Assembly (NCBI GenBank): GCA_016720805.1
Contig: JADKJZ010000001.1
Coordinates: forward strand, 601,132-665,131
Direction of reading: 5' to 3'
Source of the DNA: Gemmatimonadota bacterium
GTDB taxonomy: Bacteria; Gemmatimonadota; Gemmatimonadetes; Gemmatimonadales; GWC2-71-9
Length of the DNA stretch: 64,000 nt
Shown: positions 35,348 to 44,138 of the stretch, one piece after another
How positions within the stretch are numbered: the first letter of the stretch is position 1
How the letters are laid out: each line of letters opens with the position of its first letter
Notes under the pieces: model-generated
What the model saw: only the letters and a program-made list of their open reading frames with translations
Told to the model about the DNA's origin: nothing
The model's database searches: none
Position numbers and translations under genes: made by a program

Positions 35348-36496
35348 ATGGCCACCGCCCGGCAGACTGCCAGCGGCCGTGACCTGCTGCGGATGAAGCC
35401 TGGTCCGCATCCGGTCGTCACCTGCTACCTCAAGATCGAGACGCGCGACCGCGCTCGGAAGAAGTACCTGACGAAGGTGAAGAATCGGGTCAAGGCGATC
35501 GAGTCCACGCTCGCCACCTCGCACTGGACCAAGGCGCAGCAGGAGATGGCCCGCCTCGACCTCGCGCGGATCCTCGACTATCTCGGCGACGAAGCCAACT
35601 TGCCGGCGTCGCCGGGGATCGCCCTCTTCGCCTCGGCCGGGCACAAGCTCTTCGAGGTCCATGAACTGCCGAAGGTCCACCGGTCGCGCCTCGCGATCGA
35701 GCGCACCCCGCTGGTGCGCGAGCTCGCCGCCACCGAGGAGGAGTTCGGGCGCCTCTTCACCGTGACGATGGACAAGACCACGGCGCTCGTCTGGGAAGTG
35801 ACGGCGTTCGCCGCCAAGGTGGTCCGCAAGGTCAAGACCGAGGTGACGCGCGGCAGTCGCTTCCACGCGGGACCGTACGCGGCGCATGGCGAGCACACCT
35901 TCCACAACCGGATCGCCAACGAGCGGAAGCGGCATCTGGAGACGGTGGCGCGTGCGTTGTTCGAGGTCGATCGTGCCTCGCCCGGACACCAGATTGTACT
36001 CGCTGGCGCCGGCAACGATGCCCAGGCCCTCGAACCGTTCCTGCATCGTTACGTCGCCGATCGGTTGATCGGCCTCGCGCGGCTGGCGCCCAAGGATGCC
36101 ACGCCGGGGGCGGTGCACCAGCTCACGATGGAAGTGCGCGAGGCGCACGCGCGAGCCTCGGAGGGCCACCACGTCGAGGAACTCGGTGAAGGCCTCGGCA
36201 TGGGTTGGGCCGTCAATGGCGTGCGCGAGACGCTGAAGGCGCTGGCGAATGGCCAGGTCCGACTGCTGCTCGTGCGCGGCGATGCCTCGTTGCCGGGTTT
36301 CCGCTCGTTGGCGACCGGCCGGATGTCGACGCTGGCGCGAGACCTCCGCGAGGACGGCGAAGTGGTGCCGACGCTCGATGTGCTCGATGATGCGATTGAA
36401 GAGGCGTTGCGGCAGCGCGTTGGCCTCGACGTGGTGTATGACGAGGACGCCTCCGAATCCGTCGACGGCCTGGCCGGGCTGCTCCGCTTCAAGTGA
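35348..36496 (+). CDS. eRF1-domain-like (baeRF/Vms1-type) protein
   Basis: A 382-residue soluble protein inserted between the two mutase subunits. The ATG has a GAGAGG ribosome site. The N-terminal half holds CYLKIETRDRARKKYLTKVK and a strand-rich part with ELPKVHRSRLAIERTPLVRE. The middle holds VTMDKTTALVWEVTAF, then HNRIANERKRHLETVARALF, IVLAGAGNDAQALEPFL and, near the C-terminus, DGEVVPTLDVLDDAIEEALR. This order resembles bacterial archaeo-eukaryotic release-factor-like proteins (eRF1 domain 2/Vms1 fold), thought to act at ribosomes. No GGQ-type motif is evident. The family call is moderate, and a role in acyl-CoA metabolism is not evident. Confidence 0.6.
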   Translation: MATARQTASGRDLLRMKPGPHPVVTCYLKIETRDRARKKYLTKVKNRVKAIESTLATSHWTKAQQEMARLDLARILDYLGDEANLPASPGIALFASAGHKLFEVHELPKVHRSRLAIERTPLVRELAATEEEFGRLFTVTMDKTTALVWEVTAFAAKVVRKVKTEVTRGSRFHAGPYAAHGEHTFHNRIANERKRHLETVARALFEVDRASPGHQIVLAGAGNDAQALEPFLHRYVADRLIGLARLAPKDATPGAVHQLTMEVREAHARASEGHHVEELGEGLGMGWAVNGVRETLKALANGQVRLLLVRGDASLPGFRSLATGRMSTLARDLREDGEVVPTLDVLDDAIEEALRQRVGLDVVYDEDASESVDGLAGLLRFK

Positions 36497-36518
36497 GCCT
36501 GACTTCAAGGAGATGCGC

Positions 36519-36953
36519 ATGATGGCAGTTGCCGATGCCCCGGCCCTGAATCGCCCGATTCGGGTGCTGGTGGCCAAGCCAGGCCTCGACGGTCACGATC
36601 GTGGCGCCAAGGTGGTGGCCGCCGCGCTGCGCGATGCGGGGATGGAAGTCATCTACACCGGGCTGCACCAGACGCCGGAGATGATCGCCACCGCCGCCGT
36701 GCAGGAAGACGCTGACGTGGTGGGACTCTCGATTCTGTCGGGGGCCCACATGACGCTCTTCCCGCGGGTCCGGGCGCTGTTGAGCGAGATGGGGCGCCCC
36801 GACATCCTCGTGACTGGGGGTGGCATCATTCCCCAGGAGGACATGGACGCGCTCGAGGCCCAGGGCATCGGCAAGCTCTTCGGTCCCGGGACCCCCACGG
36901 GAGACCTGGTGACCTACATCCGTGAGTGGTCGCGCACGCACCTCAGCGCGTGA
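36519..36953 (+). CDS. icmB: B12-binding small subunit of the acyl-CoA mutase
   Basis: A 144-residue cobalamin-binding Rossmann-like domain that completes the mutase. The B12 motif D-x-H-x2-G is in KPGLDGHDRGAKVVA, followed by VVGLSILSGAHMTLFPRV and DILVTGGGIIPQEDM, which line the nucleotide tail, and FGPGTPTGDLV. Of three clustered in-frame ATGs, 36519 lies six bases after AAGGAG. Length matches IcmB (about 136) rather than a fused mutase. Confidence 0.88.
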   Translation: MMAVADAPALNRPIRVLVAKPGLDGHDRGAKVVAAALRDAGMEVIYTGLHQTPEMIATAAVQEDADVVGLSILSGAHMTLFPRVRALLSEMGRPDILVTGGGIIPQEDMDALEAQGIGKLFGPGTPTGDLVTYIREWSRTHLSA

Positions 36954-36960
36954 GGCGTTC

Positions 36961-38583
36961 GTGACTGAAGCCAAGCCCACGCGTCTTCGCGGGGCCACCG
37001 ATGAATACCGCGCCCTCGCCGACCGCCTTCGGGCCGGCGGGGGCGAGGCGCGCGTGGCGAAGATGCACGCCAAGGGTCAGTTGTCGCCTCGCGAGCGCGT
37101 CACCCACCTGCTCGATCCCGAGTCGCCGTGGCTCGAGATCGGACTCCTCGTCGCGCATGATCGCTACAACGGCGAGGCGCCGGCCGCGGGTGTGATCACC
37201 GGCCTCGGCGTGGTCGCCGGGCGGGACGTCGTGGTCGTGGCGAATGATGCCACGGTCAAGGCCGGCTCGTGGTGGCCCGAGACCATTACCAAGATCCTCC
37301 GCGCCCAGGAGATCGCGATGCGTCAGCGCATCCCGATCGTCTACCTGGTCGACTCTGCCGGCGTCAACCTCCCATATCAGGAAGGGGTCTTCCCCGGGCA
37401 GTATGGCGCGGCGCGGATCTTCTACTACAACTCGCTGATGCGTCGCTATCTGCACGTCCCGCAGATCTCGGCGGTCATGGGGAGCTGCATCGCCGGCGGC
37501 GCGTATCTCCCCGCGCTCTCCGACGTGATCTTCATGGTTGAGGGGACGTCGTTCATGGGACTCGGCGGCCCCAACCTGGTCAAGGGCGCGACCGGTCAGA
37601 CCGTCGATGGCGAAACGCTCGGCGGTGCCCGCACGCATACCGAGGTCAGCGCGGTGGCACACTACCGCGCGCCCGACGATGCCTCGTGCCTCGATCGGAT
37701 GCGCGAGTACATCGGGCGTCTGCCCCGCGCGCAGGGCGTCGGGCACGCGGTGATCGAGTCGAAGCCGGCGGCCGCCGAACCGGCGGCACTGTACGACATG
37801 TTGCCGGCCGACCACCGCCTCTCCTACGACATGCGCCACATCCTCAACGGTCTGCTCGATGGTGGCGTGCTCGACGAGTTCCAGCCCGATGTCGCACGCG
37901 AGATGCTCTGTGGGCATGCGCGCATCGAGGGGCGACCGGTCGCGGTGATCGCCAACCAGCGGGGCGTCATCAAGGGACGGCCCGGGGAGCGGCCGAAGTT
38001 CGGCGGCATCATCTATCCCGAGAGCGCGGAGAAGGTGGCCTTCTTCATCGAGACGGCCAATCGTGAAGGGCTCCCGATCCTCTTCGTGCAGGACGTCTCC
38101 GGCTTCATGGTCGGCGCCGAGGCGGAGCACGCGGGGATCATCCGGGCGGGGGCGCACTTCGTCGAGGCGATGGCGACGGCGTCGGTGCCGAAGATCGTGC
38201 TGACGGTGAACCATGCCTCCGGTGCGGGCTACTACGCGATGGCGGGGCAGGGGTTTGACCCCGACTTCATCCTCTCCTGGCCGACGGGCCGGATGGCGGT
38301 CATGGAGGGTGAGGCCGCGATCATGGCCGTGCACGGTGCCGCCATCGGGAAGGCGCAGCAGGAGAAGCGTCCACTCGACGACGCCACCCAGGGTGCGATC
38401 GCCGGGATGCGCGCCGACTACGAGGCGCAGCTCGATGCACGCTACGCCGCCGCGCGCGGCTTCGTCGACGCCATCGTGGCGCCCGACGAGAGCCGTTCGG
38501 CCCTCGCCTTCCTGCTGCGTGTGACGTCGAACTACGCCGGCCCTCACCTCGGGCCATTCGTCCTCGATGGAGTGCGTGGATGA
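36961..38583 (+). CDS. Acyl-CoA carboxylase beta (carboxyltransferase) subunit, methylcrotonyl/geranyl-CoA carboxylase-like
   Basis: A 540-residue crotonase-fold carboxyltransferase. Segments such as VVVANDATVKAGSWWPETIT, VYLVDSAGVNLPYQEGVFPG, GSCIAGGAYLPALSD and GGARTHTEVSAVAHYRAPDD resemble the beta subunits of methylcrotonyl- and geranyl-CoA carboxylase more than propionyl-CoA carboxylase. GSSFMGLGG-like oxyanion loops and the C-terminal NHASGAGYYAMAGQGFDPDF are present. It starts at a GTG with a GAGG-like site. The biotin-carboxylase alpha subunit is not in the window. Adjacent AtuA and enoyl-CoA hydratase genes support leucine or acyclic-isoprenoid breakdown. Confidence 0.85.
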   Translation: MTEAKPTRLRGATDEYRALADRLRAGGGEARVAKMHAKGQLSPRERVTHLLDPESPWLEIGLLVAHDRYNGEAPAAGVITGLGVVAGRDVVVVANDATVKAGSWWPETITKILRAQEIAMRQRIPIVYLVDSAGVNLPYQEGVFPGQYGAARIFYYNSLMRRYLHVPQISAVMGSCIAGGAYLPALSDVIFMVEGTSFMGLGGPNLVKGATGQTVDGETLGGARTHTEVSAVAHYRAPDDASCLDRMREYIGRLPRAQGVGHAVIESKPAAAEPAALYDMLPADHRLSYDMRHILNGLLDGGVLDEFQPDVAREMLCGHARIEGRPVAVIANQRGVIKGRPGERPKFGGIIYPESAEKVAFFIETANREGLPILFVQDVSGFMVGAEAEHAGIIRAGAHFVEAMATASVPKIVLTVNHASGAGYYAMAGQGFDPDFILSWPTGRMAVMEGEAAIMAVHGAAIGKAQQEKRPLDDATQGAIAGMRADYEAQLDARYAAARGFVDAIVAPDESRSALAFLLRVTSNYAGPHLGPFVLDGVRG

Positions 38584-41423
38584 GGCTGTGGCGGCTCGCT
38601 CCCTGGTTGGCCGCCACCGTGGTGCTCGGCTGCACGCCGCCGCGGGCGGTGGAAGTTCGTCCGCAAATGGACCCGGCCCCACTGCCGGGCCCCACTGAGC
38701 CTCGGCTACCGAGCAGTGAGACGCCGCCGGTGGCGCCAGCCGATGACGCGAAGCGCTCGCTCCCCCCCGAGGAGGCTGCACGCCGCGGCCTGATGCCGTT
38801 GGCCTCGACCGGCGTGCCCCAGTTTGCGAGCGCGATGCCGCAGGCCGATGGCCGTGGCGTCGTGATCGCCATTCTCGACAGCGGTATCGACCCGTCGGTG
38901 CCCGGGCTCCAGCGCACCACCGATGGGACGGCGAAGCTGCTCGACGCCCGTGATTTCTCTGGCGAGGGGCGCGTGCCGCTCGTGCCGATCGTGCGACGTG
39001 GCGACACCCTGCTCGTGCATGGTCAGCGCATCCTCGGCGCGTCGCGGATTGCGTCCGTGGCCGTCGGATCGGCGTGGTGGGGCGGCGTCTTCGCAGAACT
39101 GCCGCTTGGCCCGGCTCGCGCCGCCGACGCCAACGGCAATGGGACCGTTGGCGACGAGCTCCCCGTGGTCGTGGTCCGCACGGCGAACGGATGGGCGCTC
39201 TTCGCCGACACCCAGGGGAACGGGACCTTCACCGATGACCGACCGATCCGCGACTACGCGACGGCACAGGAGTATTTCGGGTGGAGCAGCACCGTGCGAC
39301 CGCCGTCGACGCAGATGGCCGTGAACTTCGCCGATTCTGCTGGCACGCCCACGCTCGACCTCGTGTTCGACACCAGCGCGCACGGGACGCACGTGGCAGG
39401 GATCGCCGCAGGCCACGGCCTGTACGGTGTCGCCGGCTTTGATGGGGTCGCCCCCGGGGCCCGACTGCTCGGACTGAAGATCGCCAACGATGCGGGCGGG
39501 GGGATCACGGTCACCGGCGCGATGATCCGTGCGCTGGACTACGCGATCCACTTTGCCGCCGAACGCCAGCTCGCGCTGGTGGTCAACATCTCCTTTGGCG
39601 TTGGCAACGAGCGCGAGGGCGCATCCCGCATTGACGCCCTGGTCGACTCCGTCCTGGCGGCGCATCCGACTGTCGTCGTCGCCGTCGCCGCCGCCAACGA
39701 TGGTCCGGCGCTGTCGACCATCGGCTTCCCGGGCACCGCACTGCGTGTCCTCTCGGTCGGTGCGACGCAGCCTCTGGTCTTCAACGGGGTCAGCGCGAGC
39801 GATTCCGTGCCGGAGCCGCTCGCCGACTTTTCGAGTCGCGGCGGGGAAGTCGCCGGCCCAGATCTCGTGACGCCGGGGACGGCCTACAGCGCGGTCCCCA
39901 ACTTTGCCATGGGCGATGAGATCGAAAGCGGGACCAGCATGGCAGCGCCGCATGCCGCCGGCCTAGCGGCGCGACTGCTTTCGGCGCTGGGCACCCGCGC
40001 AGCCACCACGCCGGCCACGCTCATCATCCAGGCGCTCCGGAATTCGGCGCAGCAGGTGCCCGGCGCGACCACGGCGGAGCAGGGCTCGGGCCGGCCTGAC
40101 CTGCTGAAGGCGTGGCGCTGGCTTGAGCGGCGCGAAAGCGCGGCAGCCCTCGTCGTGGATGTCGTCGATGGTGTGCAGGGGCGCGGGGCTGTTTGGATCA
40201 CGCTGCGTGATTCCGCAGACGGAACGCGGCCGGTGCGGACGCAATTCACGTTGCGGCAGATCGACGCCGGGCCGCCGCCACCGATTCGACTGGATGCCAG
40301 CGCGGCATGGATTGTCGTCCCGGCCGCCACCGTGATCAGCGGGGGGAAAGCCACCTTCACGGCGACCGTCACCGCTGGGCGTCGGAACGCGTCGGGCTGG
40401 ATTCGGGTGAGCGATGCACGCGATGGATCGCTCCTGGCGCTTGTGCCGGTCACGGTGCGCCTGCCGATCTCGGCGACGGCGCTCACGGTGGTCGACACCT
40501 TCACGGTGACGCCCGGCGGGACGACACGGATCTTTGTTCCGGCCGAAGCGGGACGCGGATTCCAGGTCGAGGTGGCCACGGCAGAAGCGTCGCAGATGGC
40601 CACGGCGGCCCTGCACGAGCCCGGTGGGATGCCATTCCGTGAGGGAGCGATGAGCCCGTCCGGCTTCGGCGACGGCGCAGCGCTCTTCGAGTTGACCGGC
40701 AACGACGTCGTCGCCGGTCTGTATGAGGTCGTCGTCGCGGGCGGCCCGCTGGCTGGTGCCACGATGCGAGTCACCGTCCGGCGTGCACCCCTGACGCTCG
40801 ACGCGACTTCGTCGGGAGATTCCCTGCGGGTCACGACGACCTCGGTCGTCGCCGCTCGCCTCTCGGTCCGTACCCGTGCGGGCATGATCGGCGGCGAATG
40901 GCGGCAGCGCATCGAGCGGTCCGGTGATGCCCCGGTGCGGCTGGTCATTCCCGTGCCCGAGTGGGCCGAACGGGTCAGCATCGACTCGCGCATGCCGCGC
41001 GAGCAGTGGCTTCGCTTTTCGGACTTCGGCGTGACGATTCAGGACAAGACCGGCCGTCACATCGACGCCTTGCCGCTCAACTACGCCTTCGGCCGTGCCA
41101 CGCCCGAGTTGCCGCCGCACGTGATTGGTGACTCGCTCGTGATCCTGCTGGCGCCGGGGTTCGCGGAACGTGCCGGCCCGTGGGAACTCGATGTGGCCGT
41201 GCGCTTCTATGCCGCCGACGTGACCGAACTCGATGGCGGTGGATCACCGTTTGCGCCACTGGCTGGTCGCGCCTCGGTGACGCAACGCTATCCACTCGGT
41301 ATGCTGCCGCTCGAACTACCGGCTGGGTTTCGGCCCGTGGTCATTCTCGTCGCCCTCGAGGGTGATGAGCACGCGTGGACCCGAGAGGTCTCGCTCGACA
41401 TTGCAGGGGGTACGTCCCGATGA
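38580..41423 (+). CDS. Subtilisin-like (S8) serine protease lipoprotein
   Basis: A 947-residue exported protease. The first 18 residues are a lipoprotein signal ending VVLGC (Cys18), followed by a Pro-rich linker. The catalytic triad is Asp in VIAILDSGIDPS, His in SAHGTHVAGIAAG and Ser in ESGTSMAAPHAAG, with oxyanion Asn in VAAANDG. A large insertion separates the Asp and His blocks. The C-terminal roughly 400 residues are beta-rich, as in tripeptidyl-peptidase II-like or Fn3-bearing S8 proteases. It overlaps both neighbouring acyl-CoA genes (ATGA), an odd position for a surface protease. Confidence 0.88.
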   Translation: MRLWRLAPWLAATVVLGCTPPRAVEVRPQMDPAPLPGPTEPRLPSSETPPVAPADDAKRSLPPEEAARRGLMPLASTGVPQFASAMPQADGRGVVIAILDSGIDPSVPGLQRTTDGTAKLLDARDFSGEGRVPLVPIVRRGDTLLVHGQRILGASRIASVAVGSAWWGGVFAELPLGPARAADANGNGTVGDELPVVVVRTANGWALFADTQGNGTFTDDRPIRDYATAQEYFGWSSTVRPPSTQMAVNFADSAGTPTLDLVFDTSAHGTHVAGIAAGHGLYGVAGFDGVAPGARLLGLKIANDAGGGITVTGAMIRALDYAIHFAAERQLALVVNISFGVGNEREGASRIDALVDSVLAAHPTVVVAVAAANDGPALSTIGFPGTALRVLSVGATQPLVFNGVSASDSVPEPLADFSSRGGEVAGPDLVTPGTAYSAVPNFAMGDEIESGTSMAAPHAAGLAARLLSALGTRAATTPATLIIQALRNSAQQVPGATTAEQGSGRPDLLKAWRWLERRESAAALVVDVVDGVQGRGAVWITLRDSADGTRPVRTQFTLRQIDAGPPPPIRLDASAAWIVVPAATVISGGKATFTATVTAGRRNASGWIRVSDARDGSLLALVPVTVRLPISATALTVVDTFTVTPGGTTRIFVPAEAGRGFQVEVATAEASQMATAALHEPGGMPFREGAMSPSGFGDGAALFELTGNDVVAGLYEVVVAGGPLAGATMRVTVRRAPLTLDATSSGDSLRVTTTSVVAARLSVRTRAGMIGGEWRQRIERSGDAPVRLVIPVPEWAERVSIDSRMPREQWLRFSDFGVTIQDKTGRHIDALPLNYAFGRATPELPPHVIGDSLVILLAPGFAERAGPWELDVAVRFYAADVTELDGGGSPFAPLAGRASVTQRYPLGMLPLELPAGFRPVVILVALEGDEHAWTREVSLDIAGGTSR

Positions 41424-42793
41424 CCGTTCGCAAGACCGTTCGCATCGCCGCGGGCCAGGGCTTCTGGGGTGACTGGCTGGAGGCGCCGGTGCGCCAGGTG
41501 GAGGGCGGGGCGATCGATTATCTCGTCCTCGACTACCTCGCCGAAGTCACCATGTCGATCCTGCAGAAGCAGCGATCGCGCGACCCGGGCGCCGGCTATG
41601 CCCGCGACTTCGTCACCCAGATGGAGCGGATCCTCCCGACCATCGCGACCAACGGCGTGCGAGTCATCTCGAATGCCGGCGGGGTGAATCCGCGCGCCTG
41701 TGCCGCCGCCGTGCGAGCGGCCGCCGACAAGCTTGGTGTCGGCGACAAGGTGAAGATCGCGCTGGTCACCGGGGATGACCTCCTCGACGAGCTCGATGCC
41801 CTGACCGCCGCGGGGGAGCCATTCTCGAACATGGACACCGGTGGGCCGCTGAGCGACGTGCGCTCGCAGGTGCGCTCCGCGAACGCCTACCTCGGGATGA
41901 AGTCGATCGTCGACGCCCTCGACCAGGGGGCGACGATCGTCATCACGGGTCGCGTGACGGATACGGGCCTCACCCTCGGTCCACTCGTCCACGAATTCTG
42001 CTGGAGCTACGACGACTGGGACAAGGTTGCGGCCGGCACCATCGCGGGGCACATCCTCGAATGCGGCGCGCAGAGCTCGGGTGGCAACCTCCTTCGTGAC
42101 TGGCGCAAGGTGAAGCGGCTCGAGGACGTCGGCTTCCCGATCGCGGAGGTCGAGGCCGACGGCACCTTCGTGGTGACCAAGCATCCGGGGACGGGCGGCG
42201 TCGTCAACGTCGCCTCGGTCACCGAGCAGCTCGTCTACGAGATGGGCGATCCGCACAACTACATCACGCCGGACGGCATCGCCGACTTCACCTCCATCCG
42301 GCTCGACCAGGTCGGCAAGGATCGGGTCCGGGTCTCGGGGATCACCGGGTCGGCGCGCACCCCGATGCTCAAGGTCTCGGTGGCCTACTTCTACGGCTAC
42401 AAGGCGGTCGGCACGCTGGTCTACTCGTGGCCCGAGGCGTATGACAAGGCGAAGGCCGCCGACAAGATCCTCCGCAAGCGATTGGCAACGCTCGGCCTGT
42501 CGTTCGAGCAGATCCTGACCGAGTACGTCGGCGTCGATGCAACGCACGGCAAGCTCGCCGGCGAGCCTCGTGACGACATCGCCGAGGTGATGCTCCGTGT
42601 CGGCGTGCGCGGCACCGACAAGGCGGCCGTCGAGCGCTTCACCCGCGAAATCGCGCCGTTGGTCCTGACCGGCCCGCCGAGCGTTACCGGATTCGCCGGT
42701 GGCCGTCCGGCGGTCGAGGAGATCGTGGCCTACTGGCCCGCGCTGGTGGCGCGGGAGAAGATTGAACCTCGCGTCCGCGTGGAGATGCTCTGA
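41420..42793 (+). CDS. AtuA family protein, N-terminal part (acyclic terpene utilisation)
   Basis: A 457-residue protein of the AtuA domain family. Conserved features are RIAAGQGFWGDWLEAPVRQV, DYLAEVTMSILQKQR, ISNAGGVNPRACAAAV, VITGRVTDTGLTLGPLVHE and GHILECGAQSSGGNL. AtuA is required for geraniol/citronellol catabolism in Pseudomonas, but its reaction is not established. In Pseudomonas the roughly 600-residue AtuA includes the part encoded here by the next gene, so this is a split version. ATGA overlap with the protease gene. Confidence 0.88.
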   Translation: MTVRKTVRIAAGQGFWGDWLEAPVRQVEGGAIDYLVLDYLAEVTMSILQKQRSRDPGAGYARDFVTQMERILPTIATNGVRVISNAGGVNPRACAAAVRAAADKLGVGDKVKIALVTGDDLLDELDALTAAGEPFSNMDTGGPLSDVRSQVRSANAYLGMKSIVDALDQGATIVITGRVTDTGLTLGPLVHEFCWSYDDWDKVAAGTIAGHILECGAQSSGGNLLRDWRKVKRLEDVGFPIAEVEADGTFVVTKHPGTGGVVNVASVTEQLVYEMGDPHNYITPDGIADFTSIRLDQVGKDRVRVSGITGSARTPMLKVSVAYFYGYKAVGTLVYSWPEAYDKAKAADKILRKRLATLGLSFEQILTEYVGVDATHGKLAGEPRDDIAEVMLRVGVRGTDKAAVERFTREIAPLVLTGPPSVTGFAGGRPAVEEIVAYWPALVAREKIEPRVRVEML

Positions 42794-43149
42794 TGGCGAC
42801 GACCCTGCTGCAACTGCGCTGGTTGGCCCACGCCCGCTCCGGTGACAAGGGCGACACGGCGAACGTCGGCCTGATCGCCTTCGAGGCCGAGTACTACCCG
42901 TTGCTCGTCGAACAGGTGACCAAGCGTCGGGTGGCCAAGCATTTCAAGGGAATGGTCTCGGCGGTGGATCGCTTCGAGTTGCCCAACCTGAATGCCCTCA
43001 ACTTCTTGTTGCACGGCGCGCTGGACGGGGGCGGTACGCTCTCGCTCAAGACCGACGCGCAGGGGAAGGTCTTCTCGACCGCGCTGCTCCGGATGGAGAT
43101 CGAGGTGCCGAAGAAGCTCGCCAAGAAGATCAAGGACGCCGCATCATGA
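42793..43149 (+). CDS. AtuA C-terminal-like small subunit (ferredoxin-like fold)
   Basis: A 118-residue protein matching the C-terminal domain of AtuA: WLAHARSGDKGDTANVGLIAF near the N-terminus and LPNLNALNFLLHGALDGGGTLSL further on. It shares one base with the larger AtuA gene. The two polypeptides probably form one unit (inference from fused homologues). Confidence 0.82.
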   Translation: MATTLLQLRWLAHARSGDKGDTANVGLIAFEAEYYPLLVEQVTKRRVAKHFKGMVSAVDRFELPNLNALNFLLHGALDGGGTLSLKTDAQGKVFSTALLRMEIEVPKKLAKKIKDAAS

Positions 43150-43901
43150 GCGCGGTGGACTCGAGGCTCGAGGGCGGCGTGCTGACCCTCACGCTGAACC
43201 GCGCCGAGAAGCGAAACGCACTCAATGCGGCGATCGTCGACGGCCTGGCCATCGGTATTGCGCAGGCGGAGCTCGACGCCGAGGTGCGGGTGCTGGTGAT
43301 TCGCGGGGCGGGAAAGGATTTCTGCGCCGGGGCGGACCTCGACGAACTGCTCGCCTCCGCCGACAACTCGCTCGAAGAGAACGAGCGGAACGCCCTCGCT
43401 CTGGGCGAGCTCTTCCTGGCGCTGCGCGGCCTCCCGAAACCGACCGTCGCGGTGGTGCAGGGGCGGGCGTTGGCAGGGGGGGCAGGCCTGGCCACGGCGT
43501 GTGATCTGGTGATCGCGAGCGAGGCCGCGCGATTCGGTTACCCCGAGATCGAGCGCGGCTTCGTCCCGGCGATGGTGATGACGATGCTCAAGCGTGCCGT
43601 CGGCGAGAAGCGCGCGTTTGACCTGGTGGCCACCGGGCGGCTCCTCTCGGCGCATGAAGCGGAGCAGTGTGGGCTGGTGAGCCGGGTCTTGCCTGAGGAG
43701 GGTTTCGACGGCGCGGCCGCAGCGGTCATCGCCGCACTCGCTGGCCGGAGTGTCACGGCGCTGGCGCTCACCAAGCAGCTCTTCACCGAGCTCGATGGCC
43801 GGAGCTTCCAGGACGGCATTCTCCTCGGCGCGCGGGTGAATGCGCTCTCCCGGGCCACCGAGGACTTCAAGCGCGCCATCGCGGCGTTCCTGGCCAAATG
43901 A
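43146..43901 (+). CDS. Enoyl-CoA hydratase/isomerase family protein
   Basis: A crotonase-fold hydratase of 251 residues, probably acting on a methylglutaconyl-CoA or isohexenylglutaconyl-CoA type intermediate given its neighbours. VTLTLNRAEKRNALN is typical; the oxyanion holes are in KDFCAGADLDEL and QGRALAGGAGLATACDL; a catalytic Glu is in FGYPEIERGFVPAM. The assignment to AtuE- or LiuC-like function is inference from the adjacent AtuA and carboxylase genes. It overlaps the small AtuA gene by four bases. Confidence 0.88.
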   Translation: MSAVDSRLEGGVLTLTLNRAEKRNALNAAIVDGLAIGIAQAELDAEVRVLVIRGAGKDFCAGADLDELLASADNSLEENERNALALGELFLALRGLPKPTVAVVQGRALAGGAGLATACDLVIASEAARFGYPEIERGFVPAMVMTMLKRAVGEKRAFDLVATGRLLSAHEAEQCGLVSRVLPEEGFDGAAAAVIAALAGRSVTALALTKQLFTELDGRSFQDGILLGARVNALSRATEDFKRAIAAFLAK

Positions 43902-44089
43902 TCCTCTGGCTCTCGCGGTTCCGGATCGGACTCTCGCTGGTGGGGCTGTTGATCGTCATCGCGGCCGTCGCGCGGGACGATCAGATGCTGATGTGGGTGG
44001 CGATGGGGTGTCTGGGTGCGTCGGTGCTGGTGCGGCTGCTCCTCCGTCGGCGGCTGCAGGACGCGCAGCGCGAGGCGATGGAGGAGTAG
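43898..44089 (+). CDS. Small two-helix membrane protein of unknown function
   Basis: A 63-residue protein with two hydrophobic helices (about residues 8-24 and 30-48) and a basic then acidic C-terminal tail. I recognise no family. The ATG overlaps the hydratase stop (ATGA), which supports real translation. It closes the acyl-CoA chain; no terminator is visible behind it. Confidence 0.6.
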   Translation: MILWLSRFRIGLSLVGLLIVIAAVARDDQMLMWVAMGCLGASVLVRLLLRRRLQDAQREAMEE

Positions 44090-44138
44090 CCGGCAACGGT
44101 TGGTACCCTGCCGCAGAAATCTCCACCCCAGGATTGTG

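Noticed and set aside
35348..36496. Frameshift or missing B12 domain in the mutase large subunit
   Set aside because: The large subunit ends naturally and the B12 domain is encoded intact at 36519-36953, as in two-subunit mutases.
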